A stretch of DNA of 64,000 nucleotides from Aristaeella lactis. Its GTDB lineage: Bacteria; Bacillota; Clostridia; Christensenellales; Aristaeellaceae. The stretch spans positions 1,054,001 through 1,118,000 of the forward strand of contig NZ_CP069421.1 of assembly GCF_018118585.1 (NCBI RefSeq). The letters run 5' to 3'. The notes under the pieces were generated by a model. The model saw only the letters and a list, made by a program, of their open reading frames with translations, had not been told where the DNA came from and did not search any database. The translations under genes and the position numbers were made by a program. Positions within the stretch are counted from its first letter, which is position 1. Every line of letters begins with the position of its first letter. This document shows positions 19,284 through 28,057 of the stretch, piece after piece.

Positions 19284-19310
19284 AAAGAGTCAGCCATCGG
19301 CTGACTCTTT
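19284..19310 (-). terminator. Terminator of udk
   Basis: A 12-bp perfect stem (19284-19295 / 19299-19310); read on the minus strand it is followed by a short T run. It lies immediately after the udk stop codon. Confidence 0.75.
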
Positions 19311-19315
19311 CTCTT

Positions 19316-19933
19316 TTACTTACTACTCAGTTCATCCTGCACATACCCTGTCAATATATCCACAATCCGTGCATTTTTCCCTCCATTCGCCACGATCACA
19401 TCAGCGTCCTGGATATAGTTCCGGATATACCTGTCAAACATCGGCTTCACGCTGTTCAGGTACTGTTCCCGAACGCCTTCCACATCCCTGCCGCGTTCCA
19501 CGATGTCCCGTTCCATTCTCCGCAGCAGACAGATATCAGGCTCCACCTGCATATATAGCTTCAGGAACATCAGGTCCGTCAGCCGCTTGTCATGGAAGCA
19601 GTGGATACCTTCCAGGATCAGCACGTCTTTGGGCAGGATGATCTCATCCGGCTTGTCATCACGCCTGTGCTCGGAGAAGTTGTATGCTTTCCGGGTGATC
19701 CCGCCGCCCCGCATCAGCTGCTGTATATCCTCCAGCAGCAGGTCATGGTCGAAGATCCCGGGCTCGTCATAGTTCAGCTTTACCCGCTGCTCAAACGTCA
19801 GGTGTGAGTGATCCCGGTAATACGCGTCCTGCTGCAGCACCTGGCAGCGCTCATCTCCCAGCCTTTCCCGCAGCGCGTCTGCCAGTGTGCTCTTCCCGCT
19901 TCCGCTCGCCCCGCATATCCCGATAAATAACAT
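19316..19933 (-). CDS. udk: Uridine/cytidine kinase
   Basis: A 205-residue pyrimidine-salvage kinase. P-loop GASGSGKSTLA at residues 9-19, QQDAYYRD and the NYDEPGIFDHDLL nucleoside-site segment, then LEGIHCFHD (Walker B-like) and RRMERDIVERGRD lid. The family length is matched and AGGAGG precedes the ATG. It is flanked by repeats and appears monocistronic. Confidence 0.95.
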   Translation of the reverse strand: MLFIGICGASGSGKSTLADALRERLGDERCQVLQQDAYYRDHSHLTFEQRVKLNYDEPGIFDHDLLLEDIQQLMRGGGITRKAYNFSEHRRDDKPDEIILPKDVLILEGIHCFHDKRLTDLMFLKLYMQVEPDICLLRRMERDIVERGRDVEGVREQYLNSVKPMFDRYIRNYIQDADVIVANGGKNARIVDILTGYVQDELSSK

Positions 19934-19964
19934 ACTCTTCGACCTCCTGTATATCTCACGTTCG

Positions 19965-20126
19965 CTTTCTCACGTTCGCTTTAGCGAACGTCCCGTTGCG
20001 AAGCAACAGTAACTCTCATATTCGACGGCAGTCGAATAATTCATATCCGACAAAGTCGGATAATTCATATTGAACCGCGTGCGGTTCAATAATTCATAAA
20101 TTCACGCAGTGAATTTAATTCATTAG
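19965..20126. repeat. Hairpin array A9, downstream of the GH127 gene
   Basis: A boundary module with GTTGCGAAGCAACAGTAACT (about 19995-20014) precedes hairpins at about 20019-20037, 20045-20062, 20070-20089 and 20098-20116, joined by AATTCATAT linkers. Confidence 0.85.
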
Positions 20127-21937
20127 GTTACAGATGAAAAATATATTGTATATTTTTCATCTGTAACTTCATACAACGGTATGAGTCTGAAGTTTGGTTT
20201 TTGCTTCCTCGTCATATACGTGCTCTGCGTCCACACAAACGCTCCATACGTATGGCTCAGCTCCGGCAGCAGGATTTCATCCGGCTTGCTCAGGTCACCG
20301 GTGATCCCGCAGTCCCTGTCAGTGATCCCCGCCAGCACGATCGGTCCTTCCACGGCGCACACCATTTCTTCCGCGCCTTCCAGCTGCTCAAACCGTACCT
20401 TGCTCGGGAAGAACACATCCACGGTGTCCTCTTTTCCCCATTCTCGGCGGATATTGATATATCCTTCCTGGATATCCGCTTCGGCTTCAGCCCCGTTCAC
20501 GGATATGCTCGGTTCTCCGGCGATCCATCCGGGCACCCGCAGCCGCAGTGTCCACTTGCCTTTCGTTTCAGCCTTCACCGTAAACCGCAGGCTCCACCGG
20601 GATACCCTTCCGCCGCCGTGTTCGTCAAACAGCACCTGGTTGTTGTAATCCTTCATGTGGACCCGCTGGCTCACACAGACCTTTCCGCTGTCCAGGGAGA
20701 TCTCCGCTTCGCTGGGAATGTACTGCCCTGCGGTGATGTCCTTCCCGTCCGTGTACCATACCAGTTCCGGATACATGGTCTGGGCCTGCACCATCGTGCC
20801 GAAGCAGCACCAGAAATCCCGTGTCCGGCTTCCCCACTTCTTTTTGCTTCCCGGAAGCATCGGCAGGAAATAGGTCGGCATGCCGGTTTCCTTGTTCTGC
20901 TGTGCCAGGAAGCCGTTATAGATCGCCCGCTCAATATAGTCGGCGTATTCCTTTTTCCCTGTCCGGCGGAACAGGTATTCCGCCGCCCGTACCATGTTAT
21001 ATACGGTGCAGAATTCCTGGTCTTCGTTCCCCATATACCTTCCGTGACTGTGGGGCGGGATCCAGAATTCTCCGGCGTTGCTTCCGGTCGTGGCAAACAT
21101 GCCCCGCTCCGTCACCGCGGTCTTCCAGAAGGCTTCCAGCCGCTTTTCCCACTTCCGGCCCCCGATGACTTCCGCCATCCGCGCCGCGCCGTGCGCCAGC
21201 GGGATGGAAGCGTTCGCGTGATCATCGCTCAGCGCGTCCCCGCCTTTGTCCAGCCGTTCAAACAGTGCGTTGTTTTCGTAAGCTTTCACCAGGAACTTAT
21301 ACTTTTTATCCTTTGTCAGGGCATACAGGTCTGCCCATACTTCCAGCATGCCGGCCTGCTCGCCGCTGTAGATAGCCGCCGGATCTTCTTCCTGCATTTC
21401 CTTTACCCAGCGCACATACCAGTCCGCCAGCCTGTTCAGGATGCCGATCGCGGTTTCATTGCCCATCCGGTCATATACGTCCTTCAGGCCCATGATCGTC
21501 TTGTGCATTGTGTACTGGGGGCTCCAGATATACCTTCCGGGCTTCATCATGGCGAAGTACTTCTCCGGAATGCTTCCGACCCATTCCCCGCCGTTCATCT
21601 CCTGGCACCGCGCCAGTTCATTCACGATATATTCCACCCGTGCCTTCAGTTCCGGCTTATCCCCGCCCGCGCACAGCGCCGCGGCAGCGCTCAGCCAGTG
21701 GCCCAGGAAGTGTCCCCGCAGCTGGCAGCTCGGTGCTTCCCAGCCCCAGTGCATCTTCGCCTTATCCGGATCGTTGATCACCTGGCCGCCCGGCGGGATG
21801 ATCCCCGCCTCAATATAAAAGTTCTGAAGCAGGCATCCCGGGTCCAGCTCCATCAGGTAGTCTTCATTGATTTTCATCCGCCGCGCGAATATTCCCGGCA
21901 GGATTTTTGTGTCCTTCCCCTTAACAGCCTGCAGCAT
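20123..21937 (-). CDS. GH127 family beta-L-arabinofuranosidase
   Basis: A 604-residue glycoside hydrolase of the GH127 (former DUF1680) family, acting on beta-L-arabinofuranosides of plant hydroxyproline-rich glycoproteins. Residues matching the Zn/nucleophile cluster of the family are visible: the Glu and Cys of DQEFCTVYNM and the Cys pair of FWCCFGTMVQA. PSCQLRGHFLGHWLSA near residue 90 is also typical. There is no signal peptide, so it is likely cytosolic and acts on imported oligosaccharides. It stands alone without a transporter. Its last 14 codons are a near-perfect palindrome. Confidence 0.9.
   Translation of the reverse strand: MLQAVKGKDTKILPGIFARRMKINEDYLMELDPGCLLQNFYIEAGIIPPGGQVINDPDKAKMHWGWEAPSCQLRGHFLGHWLSAAAALCAGGDKPELKARVEYIVNELARCQEMNGGEWVGSIPEKYFAMMKPGRYIWSPQYTMHKTIMGLKDVYDRMGNETAIGILNRLADWYVRWVKEMQEEDPAAIYSGEQAGMLEVWADLYALTKDKKYKFLVKAYENNALFERLDKGGDALSDDHANASIPLAHGAARMAEVIGGRKWEKRLEAFWKTAVTERGMFATTGSNAGEFWIPPHSHGRYMGNEDQEFCTVYNMVRAAEYLFRRTGKKEYADYIERAIYNGFLAQQNKETGMPTYFLPMLPGSKKKWGSRTRDFWCCFGTMVQAQTMYPELVWYTDGKDITAGQYIPSEAEISLDSGKVCVSQRVHMKDYNNQVLFDEHGGGRVSRWSLRFTVKAETKGKWTLRLRVPGWIAGEPSISVNGAEAEADIQEGYINIRREWGKEDTVDVFFPSKVRFEQLEGAEEMVCAVEGPIVLAGITDRDCGITGDLSKPDEILLPELSHTYGAFVWTQSTYMTRKQKPNFRLIPLYEVTDEKYTIYFSSVT
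20127..20167 (-). terminator. Palindromic 3' end of the GH127 gene
   Basis: Two perfect 19-nt arms (20127-20145 / 20149-20167) with a 3-nt loop lie wholly inside the coding region, ending 1-4 nt before the stop codon. The encoded C-terminus is thus dictated by a hairpin. Confidence 0.65.
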
Positions 21938-21967
21938 AATTGTTTTCCTCTCATGTTTTCTGATGGC

Positions 21968-21997
21968 ATTATATCACAACATTTGTCCGCAGGTCAT
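21968..21997 (-). promoter_or_regulatory. Putative promoter of the GH127 gene
   Basis: On the minus strand, ATGACC (21992-21997) and TATAAT (21968-21973) are 18 bp apart, 31 bp before the ATG. The -10 is perfect, the -35 weak. Confidence 0.5.
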
Positions 21998-22064
21998 TAT
22001 ACTTTTTTTCGTCTCCGTTATAATCTGATTCGCACGTAATCGAGAGATGTCCCGCCCGCAGTCG

Positions 22065-22132
22065 AATGTGACAACAGGGACTGACGTAATGTCATGCGTA
22101 GTGTGACATTAGGTCTGTCCCTTTGTCACATT
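22065..22132. repeat. REP-like inverted repeat (AATGTGACA type), copy 1
   Basis: Outer arms AATGTGACA/TGTCACATT, middle GGGACTGAC/GTCTGTCCC and inner AATGTCA/TGACATT. Near-identical copies lie at 31957-32025 and 39198-39264. Confidence 0.75.
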
Positions 22133-22174
22133 ACATATTTGCTTCCGCATAAAATGTCATCCTGAGCAAGGCGA

Positions 22175-22275
22175 AGCTCTGAGGACTGCCAGTGGCAGAA
22201 ATATCATCAGAGCTGAGGTCAACCGAAACGAACGAGCAGCCCAGTGAGCTGTCGTGACGATTGAGGTTGCGTTAA
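22175..22275 (+). repeat. Covarying structured repeat, copy b
   Basis: Helix 1: 22175-22182/22207-22214. Helix 2: CTG-CCAGTGG-CAG (22186-22198). Helix 3: ACGA/TCGT with CAGC/GCTG (22232-22255). The joints TGAGGTCAACCGAAA and GACGATTGAGGTTGCG match copies a and c. Confidence 0.65.
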
Positions 22276-22302
22276 CACGAAGAGAGCGCAGTCGAGGGAC
22301 CT

Positions 22303-22424
22303 GGCGAAGCACAGTAATTCTCACATTCGCGGTAGCGAATATTTCACGTTGACGAAGTCAACATTTCACATTCCGCGAAGCGGAATATTTCACATTGATC
22401 GGCTATGCCGATCAATATTTCATT
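22303..22424. repeat. Hairpin array A10, upstream of the MATE gene
   Basis: A boundary segment (CTGGCGAAGCACAGTAATTC) precedes hairpins at about 22324-22341, 22348-22362, 22369-22387 and 22395-22416 with ATTTCACAT linkers. The next sequence (22425-22473) is an inverted partial copy of the start of the MATE gene. Confidence 0.85.
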
Positions 22425-22473
22425 GAGACCTTGGGAACAAGGCGGCTTGTCCGAAGCCAAAGCAGAAACCTTT
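22425..22473 (+). promoter_or_regulatory. Inverted, shortened copy of the MATE gene start
   Basis: 22425-22445 is an exact 21-nt reverse complement of 22604-22624 (codons 16-23 of the MATE gene). 22461-22473 is an exact 13-nt reverse complement of 22544-22556 (Shine-Dalgarno region and bases up to the ATG). The middle is 15 nt here against 47 nt in the gene. It could pair with the translation start region if transcribed. Confidence 0.7.
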
Positions 22474-22475
22474 TC

Positions 22476-22503
22476 TTGCTTTTTTCCTATTTCTATGTAC
22501 AAT
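22476..22503 (+). promoter_or_regulatory. Putative promoter of the MATE gene
   Basis: TTGCTT (22476-22481) and TACAAT (22498-22503) are 16 bp apart, about 55 bp before the ATG. If this is the only promoter, the inverted copy at 22425-22473 is not in the mRNA. Confidence 0.5.
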
Positions 22504-22556
22504 ACATCCCGTTAATAGAATAAATGTAAGTATGAAATGAAAGAAAGGTTTCTGCT

Positions 22557-23954
22557 ATGGCTGCTAACGATCGCTCCACGCTCCTGGGCACAATGCCCAT
22601 GACCCGCCTTGTTCCCAAGGTCTCCATCCCTATCATGTTCTCCATGCTGATCCAGGCTCTGTACAACATCGTGGACAGCATCTTCGTTTCCCGCTTTGAC
22701 CCCAACGGCCTCACCGCCGTTTCCCTGGCCATGCCCTTCCAGATGCTCATGATCGCGCTTTCCACCGGTATGGGCACTGGTATCAACAGCCTGCTTTCCC
22801 GCCGCCTGGGTGAGCGCAATGTGGAAGGTGCCAAGCGCGGTGCCTGGAACGGTCTTCTGATCGAGGTCCTGGGTTCCTGCCTGTTCATCATCTTCGGTCT
22901 CTTCCTGGCTGGTAAGACCATGGGCCTTGTTGTTTCCGACAACCTGGCGAACAAAGAAAGCATCCTTTCCATGGGCACCAGTTACCTGTCCATCGTGACC
23001 ACCTTCAGCATCGGCCTCTTCACCGCCATCTTCTTTGAGCGCATGCTCCAGGCCACCGGCAACTCTATCCTTTCCATGGTCTCCCAGATGAGCGGTGCCA
23101 TTACCAACATCATCCTGGACCCGATTATGATCTTCGGCCTCCTCGGCTTCCCGAAGATGGGTGTTTCCGGCGCTGCCATCGCCACAGTCGTCGGCCAGTT
23201 TGTTTCCGCCGGCATCGGTTTCACCCTGAACCAGCGGAAGAATCCTGAACTGAAGCTCGTTCGGAAGTACCTGAAGATCAACCGTCACGATCTTTCCGGC
23301 ATTGTCTCCGTCGGTCTTCCCAGCACCATCATGGCCTCCATCGGTTCCGTCATGAATATCGGCATGAACGCCATCCTTTCCGGCTTTGCCCAGAGCAACG
23401 CCGCCCTGAACGTCATGTCCGTTTATTTCAAGCTCCAGTCCTTCATCTTCATGCCGGTCTTCGGTCTCTCCAACGGCATCATCGCCATCCTGGCCTACAA
23501 CTACGGTGCGAAGATCAAGGAACGGGTTTACAGCTGTATCAAGGTTGCCCTCTGCTGGGCCTGCGTCATCATGCTCATCGGTACATTTGTCTTCATGGTC
23601 TTCCCCGGCCAGCTCATGTCCATCTTTGAGTCCGAGGCTGAGGCGGAGATCACCGCCCAGATGACGGATATCGGTATCGTCGCCATGCGGATCATCTCCT
23701 CCAGCTTCCTGCTGGCTGCTGTGGGCATCATCCTGTCTACCGTCTTCCAGGCTGTGGGCCGCGGCTCCTACAGCATGTTCATCAGCATCCTGCGCCAGCT
23801 GGCTGTGCTCCTGCCTGTCGCCTGGCTCATCGCCCGCCTCACCGGCGACGTCAAAGCCGTCTGGTGGTGCTTCCCCATCGCCGAACTCGTTGCTCTTGTC
23901 CTCTGTCTCTTCTTCTACCGCAAGTGTAACAACAAAATGCTCGCCAAACTGTAA
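22557..23954 (+). CDS. MATE family efflux transporter
   Basis: A 465-residue protein with about 12 transmembrane helices that exports drugs or metabolites in exchange for Na+ or H+. The N-terminal pattern VPKVSIPIMFSMLIQALYNIVDSIFVS and GTGINSLLSRRLGE is typical of the DinF/NorM-like MATE group, and a second related half begins near residue 240. A GAAAGG site precedes the ATG. Substrate unknown. Its start region is mirrored upstream by inverted repeats. The stop codon lies in a small hairpin (23946-23962). Confidence 0.93.
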   Translation: MAANDRSTLLGTMPMTRLVPKVSIPIMFSMLIQALYNIVDSIFVSRFDPNGLTAVSLAMPFQMLMIALSTGMGTGINSLLSRRLGERNVEGAKRGAWNGLLIEVLGSCLFIIFGLFLAGKTMGLVVSDNLANKESILSMGTSYLSIVTTFSIGLFTAIFFERMLQATGNSILSMVSQMSGAITNIILDPIMIFGLLGFPKMGVSGAAIATVVGQFVSAGIGFTLNQRKNPELKLVRKYLKINRHDLSGIVSVGLPSTIMASIGSVMNIGMNAILSGFAQSNAALNVMSVYFKLQSFIFMPVFGLSNGIIAILAYNYGAKIKERVYSCIKVALCWACVIMLIGTFVFMVFPGQLMSIFESEAEAEITAQMTDIGIVAMRIISSSFLLAAVGIILSTVFQAVGRGSYSMFISILRQLAVLLPVAWLIARLTGDVKAVWWCFPIAELVALVLCLFFYRKCNNKMLAKL

Positions 23955-23962
23955 AACAGTTT
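23946..23962 (+). terminator. MATE gene stop-codon hairpin
   Basis: AAACTG (23946-23951) pairs with CAGTTT (23957-23962) around the stop codon (23952-23954). Confidence 0.4.
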
Positions 23963-23984
23963 AGCGTTCAGCTCACCAAGGAAA

Positions 23985-24052
23985 ATGGAACCCCGGGACG
24001 GTTCCTCTGTTCCATCTTTAAAAGTGGAACTAGGAACCGTCCCGGGGTTCCA
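23985..24052. repeat. REP-like inverted repeat (GGAACCCCGGGACGGTT type)
   Basis: A long inverted repeat with arms starting GGAACCCCGGGACGGTTCC and their complement. It is a relative of those at 31824 and 40441, with a different inner stem (GTTCCA/TGGAAC). Confidence 0.7.
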
Positions 24053-24134
24053 TAATTCATATTGAACGGTTCACCGTTCAATAATTCATATTGCGAAGCA
24101 ATAATTCATATTCGGCAAAGCCGAATAATTCATT
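24053..24134. repeat. Hairpin array A13
   Basis: Three hairpins (about 24062-24081, 24090-24101, 24109-24125) with AATTCATAT linkers. Both flanking genes are on the plus strand, yet the linkers keep the same orientation as in arrays that follow minus-strand genes. Confidence 0.85.
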
Positions 24135-24166
24135 AAAACGGAACCCCCTCCCGGGGTTCCGTTTTT
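24135..24166 (+). terminator. Intrinsic terminator downstream of the MATE gene
   Basis: A 13-bp stem (24135-24147 / 24153-24165) ending in a T run (GTTTTTC). It forms the last unit of array A13. Confidence 0.75.
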
Positions 24167-24274
24167 CATTACATCCTGCTATACTAACCGCAAGCACATG
24201 AAATCAAAAGGACATCTTCCTTCAGAAGATGTCATCTCCGCCATTATGCATTATGCATTATGAATTATGCATTT

Positions 24275-24303
24275 CGGACACTATGCGAAACTTAGTATCC
24301 GAC
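24275..24303 (+). promoter_or_regulatory. Hairpin before ugd Shine-Dalgarno
   Basis: CGGACACTA and TAGTATCCG form a stem ending 2 nt before the AAGGAGG site of ugd. An upstream hairpin GACATCTTC/GAAGATGTC lies at 24211-24233. Possible leader structure; function not known. Confidence 0.4.
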
Positions 24304-24316
24304 AAGGAGGCTCTGT

Positions 24317-25552
24317 ATGTCCCCCCTTCATCGCATCACAGTCTTTGGTGCCGGCTACGTTGGTCTCTCCCTTGCGGCTCTCCTTTCTTCATGCCATCAG
24401 GTCACCCTCGTGGATATCCAGCCGGATAAGGTGGAGAAGATCAATCGGCGGATCAGCCCTCTTCATGATAATTATATTACGAAGTACTTCGCGGAAAAGG
24501 ACCTGAACCTCACCGCCACCCTGGATGGCAAAGCCGCATGTGAAAACGCTGAATATGTCGTCATCGCCGTACCAACCAACTATGATCCGCAGAAGAACTA
24601 CTTCGATACTTCCGCCGTGGAGAACGTCATTGAAACCGTTCTCTCTGTCAATCCGGATGCGGTGATGGTCATCAGATCCACGGTTCCTGTCGGTTACACA
24701 GCCTCCATCCGGGAAAGATATCATACGGATAATATCCTTTTCTCCCCGGAATTCCTGCGGGAATCCAAAGCTTTGTATGACAACCTGTATCCCAGCCGGA
24801 TCATTGTCGGCTGCGATGAAGCATCAAAGGAAAAGGCACTGGCCTTCGCCGGCATGCTGAAGAACTGCTCCCTGAAGCCGGATACAGAAACCCTCCTCAT
24901 GGGTTTCACTGAAGCTGAGGCCGTCAAGCTCTTTGCCAATACCTACCTGGCCCTGCGCATTTCCTATTTCAATGAACTGGACACTTATGCCGTTTCCAAG
25001 GGCCTGAACTCCCGGGATATCATCCGTGGAGTCTGCCTGGATCCCCGCATCGGTGATTTCTATAACAATCCTTCTTTCGGCTACGGCGGTTACTGCCTGC
25101 CGAAAGACACCCGCCAGCTCCTGGCCAACTTCGAGGATGTCCCCCAGAACATGATGTCCGCCATCGTGGAAAGCAACCGCACCCGTAAAGACTTCATTGC
25201 TGACCGCATTCTGGAGATGGCCGGTGCCTATCATGATAACGAATCCTGGAGTGAGGATAAGGAAAAGAAGGTCGTCATCGGCGTATACCGTCTTACCATG
25301 AAAACCAGCTCCGATAACTTCCGTCAGTCTTCCGTCCAGGGAATCATGAAGCGCATCAAAGCCAAGGGTGCAACGGTTATCATCTATGAGCCTGCCCTGG
25401 AAGACGGAACCACCTTCTTCGGCAGCCTTGTTGTCAACGACATGGCTTCCTTCAAACATCAATCCGCTGTCATCATCGCCAACCGTTATGATCCCGCCCT
25501 TGACGATGTAAAGGCCAAAGTCTATACCCGCGACCTCTTCGGACGGGATTGA
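24317..25552 (+). CDS. ugd: UDP-glucose 6-dehydrogenase, copy 1
   Basis: A 411-residue nucleotide-sugar dehydrogenase that oxidises UDP-glucose to UDP-glucuronate with two NAD+. Rossmann motif [17 protein letters not shown] at the N-terminus, [14 protein letters not shown] in the middle and the catalytic Cys in [14 protein letters not shown]. Strong AAGGAGG. It is very similar to the second copy at 56286 inside the polysaccharide operon, but here it is monocistronic. UDP-mannose-type substrates cannot be excluded. Confidence 0.93.
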   Translation: MSPLHRITVFGAGYVGLSLAALLSSCHQVTLVDIQPDKVEKINRRISPLHDNYITKYFAEKDLNLTATLDGKAACENAEYVVIAVPTNYDPQKNYFDTSAVENVIETVLSVNPDAVMVIRSTVPVGYTASIRERYHTDNILFSPEFLRESKALYDNLYPSRIIVGCDEASKEKALAFAGMLKNCSLKPDTETLLMGFTEAEAVKLFANTYLALRISYFNELDTYAVSKGLNSRDIIRGVCLDPRIGDFYNNPSFGYGGYCLPKDTRQLLANFEDVPQNMMSAIVESNRTRKDFIADRILEMAGAYHDNESWSEDKEKKVVIGVYRLTMKTSSDNFRQSSVQGIMKRIKAKGATVIIYEPALEDGTTFFGSLVVNDMASFKHQSAVIIANRYDPALDDVKAKVYTRDLFGRD

Positions 25553-25556
25553 TAAC

Positions 25557-25580
25557 AAACCATATTCAAAGTTGGTTTTT
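25557..25580 (+). terminator. Intrinsic terminator of ugd copy 1
   Basis: AAACCA (25557-25562) pairs with TGGTTT (25573-25578) followed by a run of seven T residues in total, directly after the stop codon. Confidence 0.65.
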
Positions 25581-25735
25581 TTCTCTGCGTTATATATTTA
25601 TCATTGCTTTATATAATAGAATATTTATCTTCATGCAAAATATAGTTTTCTTTTTCATTATTTGTAAATATTTATATGGATAATTTGTACAATATGTGAT
25701 ATATGTAGAAAAAACTATGTAAGGAGCATATACGT

Positions 25736-27865
25736 ATGAATCAAGAATCGGAAATCAAAAAGCTTAGTTGCTATGCTGTTCTGCGTACTGGTCTTTCTGG
25801 TGAAAATTATCTTATTTCACATATGCGTTTAGTATTGCTTCTTATTTATAAAAAGAGATATCAAATTATAGAGCCCAAAATACTAATGAATGATTTTTTT
25901 GACGAATACCATTACAAAATTGATTATTTTCCTATGCTGAAAATACTCAGTATTGCCACAGAAAAAGGATATCTTGTAAAAGAGCACAACCGAAAAAAAT
26001 ATGTTTCCACTGAAAGTATCGCTGAATTTAAAAACGTTGAAGATGATATAAGACAAAGCGAAAAAAACCATCAAAGACTAATGCAATCATTTATAACATT
26101 CTGTCAAAAAAGACATGTTTCATACACATTAGATAAAGCAGAAGAAATTGTCATTTCATACATAAACACACAAAAACTTGAACACATATCAGGTCATATA
26201 CCTAACACAATTGATGATAAGCGTATTGATTATTTGTTTGGACAATTTGTTTATGACTTAAAAGCCAATAATACAATGCTCTTCGATTATCTTAATAGTA
26301 TGGTTATTGGTGCAGTATTGGCCGATTGTCTTGTGTTTCATGAAATATTAGAAAATGGAAAACAACTAGATGGATTAACTGTTATCTTGGACACTACACC
26401 TGTATTTATAGCATTGGGGTTCGATATCGCAAATAGAAAAGAATACTACGAGAACCTATTATCATCTTTAAAAAATAAGGGTGTTAGATTGACTATGTTC
26501 GAGCACTCTTATAATGAAATGCAGTTTATTCTAAGTGGATCCAAAGAATGGGTAGAAAGTTTTAATTATGACCCTACGAAAGCATCAGCAGCAACTGAAT
26601 ATTTTAGAAGTATTGGTGCTAATAAAGAAGATGTAGAGGAGATAAGCAATTCTCTTCGACAAAGCATACAAGAACTAGGTATAGAAATAATAGATCCTTC
26701 TTATGACCCCGAAAATCATCCATATCAAATATCTGAAGATATATTAACAAAGATGATCATTGAACAGTATCAAAAAACAAGCAAAAGTTTTGATTTGGAT
26801 CTACAAATTAGATCTATTGATCTTGATGTAAAATCCATTGCAATGTCGTACTTTTTAAGAAAAAAACAAAAGCCCATGCATATACAAGATGCTAATTATT
26901 TATTCATAACAGCAAATAAAACCCTAGCCAAAGTTGCTACTGACTACCATAACACCTATGAGGATTCAAATAATTCCTTACCTCCCACTATAACAGATGT
27001 ATTTCTTGGAACATATTTATGGCTAGGGGATCCTGTAAAAATATCCCAAATGAATGAGCAACAAATAATGACCCAGGCATATTTAGCATTTCAACCAAGT
27101 GATGAACTACTGGAAAAGCTTGTTAATTCTGTTAATAAGCTAGAAGAAAAAGGTGATATTTCAAGTGAATTATGCTATATGCTACGTAGTAGTAGACTTG
27201 TCAGTGAAAAGCTGGCTCAAAAAACGCTTGGTAATCCAGATGCTTTTACAGATTCTACCACTATGGAAATTCTTAAGGAAATACAAGATGAAGCCGCAGA
27301 AAAAGCAAGAAATGAAATGACAAAAGAAATGGAAAAGCAAAAAGAAGAGCATATTAGAGAAAAAGCAAATATTGAAAGCACTCATATTTCACATGAAGCT
27401 TATTTAGCTGAAACAATTCATATGCTGTCAAGCAACTTACTCGAGTTAAAGGAAGATAAACTAAAAACTATGCAAGCAAAAAAAGAAAAAGGTGCAAAAG
27501 CAAGAAAACACTGGCAAATATTTATTGTGTCTATATGTATCCTATTCATATTATTGTCATTGTTATCTATAGTGTCATATTTTATTTTAAAAGAAAAAGA
27601 CTGGTATTCTCCGCTTGTAACTTTATTACTTACTCTGCTTCCTGCAATTGGATACCTTTTGTCGATTATATATAGTTTATGTCATAAAAATACATCATTA
27701 AACTTACGTAAAAGTATTGATATCTTTCTTAACAAAAGGGAATCTAGTAAACTAAGCAAATTAGAATATTCATTCGATGAAGAGAAAAAACTAGAGATAG
27801 AAATAAATGACATGAAAGCTATGAAAACGAAAGATTTCTCTTGCAATGCCTCCCTGAAGAACTAA
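25736..27865 (+). CDS. AT-rich membrane-anchored protein, possible PIN-like nuclease
   Basis: A 709-residue protein of unknown family. Residues 1-100 are a basic helical domain. About 210-400 show a pattern like PIN domains: a strand ending in Asp (VILDTTPVF, D219), an acidic position in MFEHSYNEMQ, and DANYLFITANKTLAKVA near 385-401. About 505-590 is a charged coiled coil. Two transmembrane helices lie at about 594-618 and 626-649, with a basic cytosolic tail. A GGAG precedes the ATG. Base composition is far more AT-rich than its neighbours, pointing to recent transfer. A stand-alone defence or toxin role is inference; the domain call is by eye only. Confidence 0.55.
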   Translation: MNQESEIKKLSCYAVLRTGLSGENYLISHMRLVLLLIYKKRYQIIEPKILMNDFFDEYHYKIDYFPMLKILSIATEKGYLVKEHNRKKYVSTESIAEFKNVEDDIRQSEKNHQRLMQSFITFCQKRHVSYTLDKAEEIVISYINTQKLEHISGHIPNTIDDKRIDYLFGQFVYDLKANNTMLFDYLNSMVIGAVLADCLVFHEILENGKQLDGLTVILDTTPVFIALGFDIANRKEYYENLLSSLKNKGVRLTMFEHSYNEMQFILSGSKEWVESFNYDPTKASAATEYFRSIGANKEDVEEISNSLRQSIQELGIEIIDPSYDPENHPYQISEDILTKMIIEQYQKTSKSFDLDLQIRSIDLDVKSIAMSYFLRKKQKPMHIQDANYLFITANKTLAKVATDYHNTYEDSNNSLPPTITDVFLGTYLWLGDPVKISQMNEQQIMTQAYLAFQPSDELLEKLVNSVNKLEEKGDISSELCYMLRSSRLVSEKLAQKTLGNPDAFTDSTTMEILKEIQDEAAEKARNEMTKEMEKQKEEHIREKANIESTHISHEAYLAETIHMLSSNLLELKEDKLKTMQAKKEKGAKARKHWQIFIVSICILFILLSLLSIVSYFILKEKDWYSPLVTLLLTLLPAIGYLLSIIYSLCHKNTSLNLRKSIDIFLNKRESSKLSKLEYSFDEEKKLEIEINDMKAMKTKDFSCNASLKN

Positions 27866-27951
27866 AAAATTAATTAATCCAAAATGATAAGACTAACGTA
27901 ATAAAACTATTTGCACTTTTATAGTACTACATTGATGGATCTTGTGTTATT

Positions 27952-28010
27952 TGATATTTCACAAAAAGGACATCGATTTTCATCGATGTCCTTTTTATTT
28001 CACTTACTCC
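27952..28010. repeat. Array-type unit with terminator hairpin
   Basis: A single 15-bp perfect hairpin (27963-27977 / 27982-27996) flanked on both sides by ATTTCAC linkers. Its A5/T5 ends make it a likely bidirectional terminator between the AT-rich gene and tpiA. Confidence 0.7.
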
Positions 28011-28040
28011 AAACTAAGTTTAGATCATGAATCTTGGAAC

Positions 28041-28057
28041 AATTACTTGTCGTAATT
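28041..28057 (-). terminator. tpiA stop-codon hairpin
   Basis: AATTAC (28041-28046) pairs with GTAATT (28052-28057); the tpiA stop codon (28043-28045) is inside the downstream arm. Confidence 0.4.

Noticed and set aside
20201-22039. Plus-strand open frame of 612 codons over the GH127 gene
   Set aside because: It is antisense to a protein with intact GH127 Zn/nucleophile motifs and contains no recognisable domain.
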